NCBI RefSeq assembly: GCF_014651995.1
Contig: NZ_BMXY01000001.1
Coordinates: 310,001 to 374,000, forward strand
Direction: 5' to 3'
Source: Cognatilysobacter xinjiangensis
GTDB taxonomy: Bacteria; Pseudomonadota; Gammaproteobacteria; Xanthomonadales; Xanthomonadaceae
Length of the DNA: 64,000 nt
In this document: positions 61,400 through 64,000 of the stretch, piece after piece
Position numbering within the stretch: the first letter of the stretch is position 1
Layout of the letters: each line of letters starts with the position of its first letter
Notes under the pieces: model-generated
What the model was told of the DNA's origin: nothing
Seen by the model: only the letters and a program-made list of their open reading frames with translations
Databases searched by the model: none
Program-made: the position numbers and the translations under genes

Positions 61400-62499
61400 C
61401 GCGCGCAGCGCTCGGACAGCCCGAGCGCGTGCGCGACGTCGCGCAGGTCGAAGGCGGTGATCGCGCGGTCGTCGTGGATGGCATAGAGCACGCCCGCGGG
61501 GAAGCTCGGCGTGCCGGCGGCGTGCAGCGCGATGCCGTCGGTATGCGAGGTGATCCGCCCGCGGAACTGCCCTCGCGGCGCGAGCGTGGCGCGGTCGAAG
61601 ACATGGAAGACGGTCTGCGGCCGGAGCTGGTCGACCGCGATCCAGTAGCCGGCGTCGTCGTCGCACGTCCAGAGCGCGACGCCTTCGGCCTCGGCGTCGA
61701 ACGTGTCCTGCGGCAGGCTGCGGCCGGTGTAACGACCGGCGAGCGTGTACTCGCGCAGCGTGGAGGGCCGCCCCGCGTCCTCGTCGGCGATCAGCAGGCG
61801 ATCGTGATCGACATCGCCCGCGATCGACTCGACCGCATGCAGCGCGGCGGCCTCGCTGGTGTCGCCGAATGCGCCGGCGGGCCTGGCGCGCACGCGGTCG
61901 CCATCCACGTCGATGCGGAAGCGCTTGACGCGCTGCGAGAGCTCGGCGAGCGGCGGCAGGCGGTCGTAACGTTCGCCGTACATGAAGTTGTCGGTGACGT
62001 AGGCGTCGAGCTCGCCGGGCGCGGTCTCGTTGAGCCAGACACCATAGGGATTGCGCAGCTCGCCCTCGCCGAAGACGGCGACAGGCGCGAATCGCGGCAG
62101 CGACAGCACCTGCACGCGATGCGCATTGCGTTCGACGACGAAGACGAGATCGCCATGCACGGCGATGCCGTTGGGACGCCCGAATACGACGCCGGCATCG
62201 CCGCCGACCACGCGCAGGCGCTCGCCGCTGTCGCCGTCGAACACGACCAGGCGATTGGACGACTTGGCGGTGACGATCACCCAGGTGCGGCCGTCCTCGG
62301 TGGTCCACGTGGCGGCCGAATCGAGCTCGTCGGCGGCGTCCGCCTCGGATACGAAGCGTTCGGCCACGATCGCGCCGGTGACGGGCGCGACCGTGTCGAC
62401 CGCAGGCGTTTCAGGCGACGCGATACGTGTGGTTGGGCGCGACGTCGCGCAGCCGGTCAGGGCCGCGAGGATCGCGGCGAGCAGGAGGGTCGAACGCAT
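61396..62499 (-). CDS. Beta-propeller lipoprotein (phytase/NHL-like)
   Basis: This 367-residue lipoprotein has a lipobox (LAALTGC, Cys near 17). The mature part contains repeated propeller-like blades: WVIVTAKSSNRLVVFDGDSGERLRVVGG, GRPNGIAVHGDLVFVVERNAHRVQVLSLP, NPYGVWLNETAPGELDAYVTDNF, GDVDHDRLLIADEDAGRPSTLREYTL and AEGVALWTCDDDAGYWIAVDQL. The E-x-x-x-L and DxE patterns recall beta-propeller phytases (3-phytase family), so a phosphoesterase activity is possible. The 3' end overlaps the M23 gene by four bases. Substrate unproven. Confidence 0.75.
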   Translation of the reverse strand: MRSTLLLAAILAALTGCATSRPTTRIASPETPAVDTVAPVTGAIVAERFVSEADAADELDSAATWTTEDGRTWVIVTAKSSNRLVVFDGDSGERLRVVGGDAGVVFGRPNGIAVHGDLVFVVERNAHRVQVLSLPRFAPVAVFGEGELRNPYGVWLNETAPGELDAYVTDNFMYGERYDRLPPLAELSQRVKRFRIDVDGDRVRARPAGAFGDTSEAAALHAVESIAGDVDHDRLLIADEDAGRPSTLREYTLAGRYTGRSLPQDTFDAEAEGVALWTCDDDAGYWIAVDQLRPQTVFHVFDRATLAPRGQFRGRITSHTDGIALHAAGTPSFPAGVLYAIHDDRAITAFDLRDVAHALGLSERCAR

Positions 62500-62549
62500 G
62501 CCGCCAGTGTACGGGCGCCACCCGCACGGAGCCTGAGCGATTTGCTTTC

Positions 62550-62573
62550 ATCGCTTCATCGCAATGAAGCGAT
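62550..62573. promoter_or_regulatory. Perfect palindrome overlapping the metX -35 box
   Basis: ATCGCTTCAT-N4-ATGAAGCGAT is a perfect ten-base inverted repeat whose last T is the first base of the TTGACA -35 element. It is a very probable operator for a dimeric repressor or activator of the metX-metB operon. The half-site matches a motif upstream of metF. Confidence 0.7.
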
Positions 62574-62601
62574 TGACAGGCTCGCGCCGCATGGGCAGAC
62601 T
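62573..62601 (+). promoter_or_regulatory. metX promoter
   Basis: TTGACA (62573-62578), a 17-base spacer and CAGACT (62596-62601) form a good sigma-70 promoter. The predicted start at about 62608 is the first base of the riboswitch P1 helix. Confidence 0.75.
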
Positions 62602-62605
62602 GCGC

Positions 62606-62773
62606 GCCATCCATCGAGACCGGCTGAGGGACAGGCCCTTAGACGCCGGGGCAACCAGCACGCGAGTGCCAGGTGCCAATTCCTGCGGCGTCATGCCGGA
62701 AGATGGTCGCGCTCCCCGCCTTCGCGGGCGGGGGTCGCAGGCTCGATGGCCCCGTCAACCCGGAGCGCACGCC
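62606..62773 (+). promoter_or_regulatory. SAM-I riboswitch with Shine-Dalgarno-sequestering platform
   Basis: The leader shows the SAM-I core blocks in order. They are CATCGAGACCGGCTGAGGGA, the P2/P3 ACAGGCCCTTAGACGCC, GGGGCAACC, a P3/P4 stem GCACGCGAGTGC, AGGTGCCAATTCCTGC, and the closing GATGG that pairs with CCATC (P1). After the aptamer (to about 62707) a segment GCGCTCC (62709-62715) is perfectly complementary to GGAGCGC (62762-62768) containing the metX ribosome-binding site, enclosing a GC-rich hairpin. No U-tract is seen. SAM binding is therefore expected to block translation initiation rather than to terminate transcription. Confidence 0.88.
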
Positions 62774-63796
62774 ATGAGCCTCGTTTCAACCGTTTCCCGT
62801 CGCGACGTCGAATGGACGGCCACCGACATCCTTTTCGCGCCGCCGCCCGTCCGTCGCGGTGAGTTCGAGTTCGACCTCGCGCTGCGCCATGCCGGCATGC
62901 GCCGCGTGCGCCTGCGCTACGAGACGGTGGGCGACCCGCGCCTGCCGGCGGTCTTCGTCGCCGGGGGCATCTCGGCGCATCGGCACCTCGCCGCGAATGC
63001 GGCCGACCCGGTGCGCGGCTGGTGGGAAGCACAGGTCGGCGCCGGCCGCGCGATCGATCCCGCGCGGCACCACGTCCTCGCCATCGACTGGCTCGGCGCC
63101 GATGGCGTGCTCGACGTGCCGATCGATCCCGGAGACCAGGCCGACGCGATCGCCGCGTTGCTCGACCGCCTCGACGTGGCGCATCTGCACGCCTTCGCCG
63201 GCGCGTCGTACGGGGCCATGGTGGGCCTGCAGCTCGCGGCGCGGCATCCGGCACGCGTCGATCGGCTGGTGGCGATCAGCGGCGTGCATCGCGCGCATCC
63301 GTATTCGAGTGCCTGGCGCGCGCTGCAGCGCCGTGTCGTGCAGCTGGGCGCCCTGCAGTGCGACGGCGTCGACGGGCTGGTGCTCGCGCGGCAGGTCGCA
63401 TTGCTCGGCTATCGCACGCCGGAGGAATTCGAGGAGCGTTTCGGCGCGGCACGGGTGGTGGACGGCCGCGTGCATGTGCCCGCCGAGGACTACCTCGACC
63501 ACGCCGGCCAGGCCTATGCCGCGCGCACGCCGATCACCGCGTTCCTGCGCCTGTCCGAATCGATCGACCTGCAGGACGTCGCGCCGTCGTCCGTCACCGC
63601 GCCTGTGACGCTGGTGGCGGTCGAGCAGGACCGGCTGGTGCCGGTGGCCGATGCCTACGCACTCGCGCAGGGCCTGCGTGGCGAAACGCGGCTGCGCGTG
63701 CTGCGCTCGCGCTACGGCCACGATGCGTTCCTGAAGGAGCCCGAGGCGATCGCCGCGATCCTGCGCGAGGCCATCGACGCGGAGCAGCCGGCATGA
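62774..63796 (+). CDS. metX: MetX, homoserine O-acyltransferase
   Basis: This 340-residue alpha/beta-hydrolase activates homoserine for methionine synthesis, using acetyl- or succinyl-CoA. The catalytic triad is visible as FAGASYGAMVGLQLA (Ser 145), VEQDRLVP (Asp near 286) and YGHDAFLKE (His near 316). Segment VFVAGGISAHRHL replaces the usual longer N-terminal part; at 340 residues it is shorter than typical MetX (about 370), as known for xanthomonad MetX-type enzymes that prefer succinyl-CoA. The open frame extends 70 codons upstream through the riboswitch, which is not coding. The stop overlaps metB (ATGA). Confidence 0.93.
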   Translation: MSLVSTVSRRDVEWTATDILFAPPPVRRGEFEFDLALRHAGMRRVRLRYETVGDPRLPAVFVAGGISAHRHLAANAADPVRGWWEAQVGAGRAIDPARHHVLAIDWLGADGVLDVPIDPGDQADAIAALLDRLDVAHLHAFAGASYGAMVGLQLAARHPARVDRLVAISGVHRAHPYSSAWRALQRRVVQLGALQCDGVDGLVLARQVALLGYRTPEEFEERFGAARVVDGRVHVPAEDYLDHAGQAYAARTPITAFLRLSESIDLQDVAPSSVTAPVTLVAVEQDRLVPVADAYALAQGLRGETRLRVLRSRYGHDAFLKEPEAIAAILREAIDAEQPA

Positions 63797-64000
63797 GCGG
63801 GCGTGCCGTGCCGCGACCCGCGACCGCCGCGGTGCGTACGGGCATCGACCGCGACCCCGCGTTTGGCGCGGTGACGCCCCCGATCGTGCTGTCGTCGAAC
63901 TTCTCGTTCGAAGGCTTCGGAGTGAAGCGCGCCTACGACTACACGCGCAGTGGCAACCCCACGCGCGACCTGCTCGGCGACGCGCTGGCCACGCTCGAAG
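63793..64000 (+). CDS. metB: MetB, O-succinylhomoserine (thiol)-lyase (cut by window edge)
   Basis: Only the first 69 codons are present. The translation MSGRAVPRPATAAVRTGIDRD-FGAVTPPIVLSSNFSFEGFGVKRAYDYTRSGNPTRDLLGDALATLE contains the Cys/Met-metabolism PLP-enzyme signature YDYTRSGNPTRD. It exchanges the succinyl group of O-succinylhomoserine for cysteine (cystathionine gamma-synthase) or sulfide. The ATG overlaps the metX stop by four bases, so both are under the SAM-I riboswitch. Whether it is a gamma-synthase or a sulfhydrylase cannot be decided from the fragment. Confidence 0.93.
   Translation, partial: MSGRAVPRPATAAVRTGIDRDPAFGAVTPPIVLSSNFSFEGFGVKRAYDYTRSGNPTRDLLGDALATLE

Overview
The window is very GC-rich and densely packed with genes. 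It has no insertion sequences, no CRISPR array and no plasmid functions. The gene set points to a gammaproteobacterium of the Lysobacteraceae/Xanthomonadaceae (Lysobacter/Luteimonas type). Supporting features are an EstA-like autotransporter esterase, a histone H1-like Lys/Ala-repeat protein, a TonB-dependent receptor facing a TPR-sulfotransferase, a rimB-rimK pair, a 99%-coding layout with ATGA/GTGA overlaps, and a methionine regulon run by SAM-I and SAH riboswitches. The genus is an inference from gene content only.

Layout. 1-1183: thiG (cut by the window edge) and thiS, separated by a palindrome-rich spacer. 1333-3171: secreted autotransporter esterase. 3227-4737: tRNA-Gly(CCC), then rimB-rimK. 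5047-7148: OmpR-type response regulator and histidine kinase. 7220-9472 (minus): ilvE and two tandem DUF4124-type secreted proteins. 9581-12786 (minus): metF, a periplasmic ClpP-fold protein, and ahcY behind a SAH riboswitch. 13170-15665: S9 glutamyl-endopeptidase-like enzyme. 15779-15876: degenerate heptad repeat array. 15965-18628 (minus): a lower-GC accessory module of lipoprotein, Tle1/DUF2235 lipase-type toxin and coiled-coil membrane protein. 18796-20007: metK. 20145-25993: YdjM-like membrane protein, methyltransferase, dusB, ribokinase, nucleoside permease and a TMEM165/GDT1 Mn exporter behind a yybP-ykoY riboswitch. 26272-27246: aldo/keto reductase. 27289-30102 (minus): ECF sigma, anti-sigma and PDZ protein operon. 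30185-33263: SPFH/NfeD pair, then gcvT and gcvH. 33264-34175: gene-free, with a candidate small RNA, followed by the histone-like gene. 35290-44506: serine hydrolase, GMC oxidoreductase, ADP/ATP-translocase-like transporter, metallophosphoesterase, hotdog thioesterase-like protein, and fadE divergent from its probable TetR regulator. 44555-51951: pckG, TPR-sulfotransferase, TonB receptor and a barrel-like protein. 52052-60469: hslO, mtgA, glycosyltransferase, AsmA, TrhA, prfC and a REC-HDOD regulator. 60473-62499 (minus): beta-propeller lipoprotein and LysM-free M23 endopeptidase. 62550-64000: SAM-I riboswitch, metX and metB (cut by the window edge).

The clearest biological theme is one-carbon/methionine metabolism. 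metX-metB (SAM-I riboswitch), ahcY (SAH riboswitch), metF, metK, gcvT-gcvH and several methyltransferase/folate functions lie within 64 kb. A shared operator-like motif precedes metX and metF. The most unusual accessory element is the Tle1-like lipase module with its adjacent lipoprotein. No secretion-system structural genes are visible near it.
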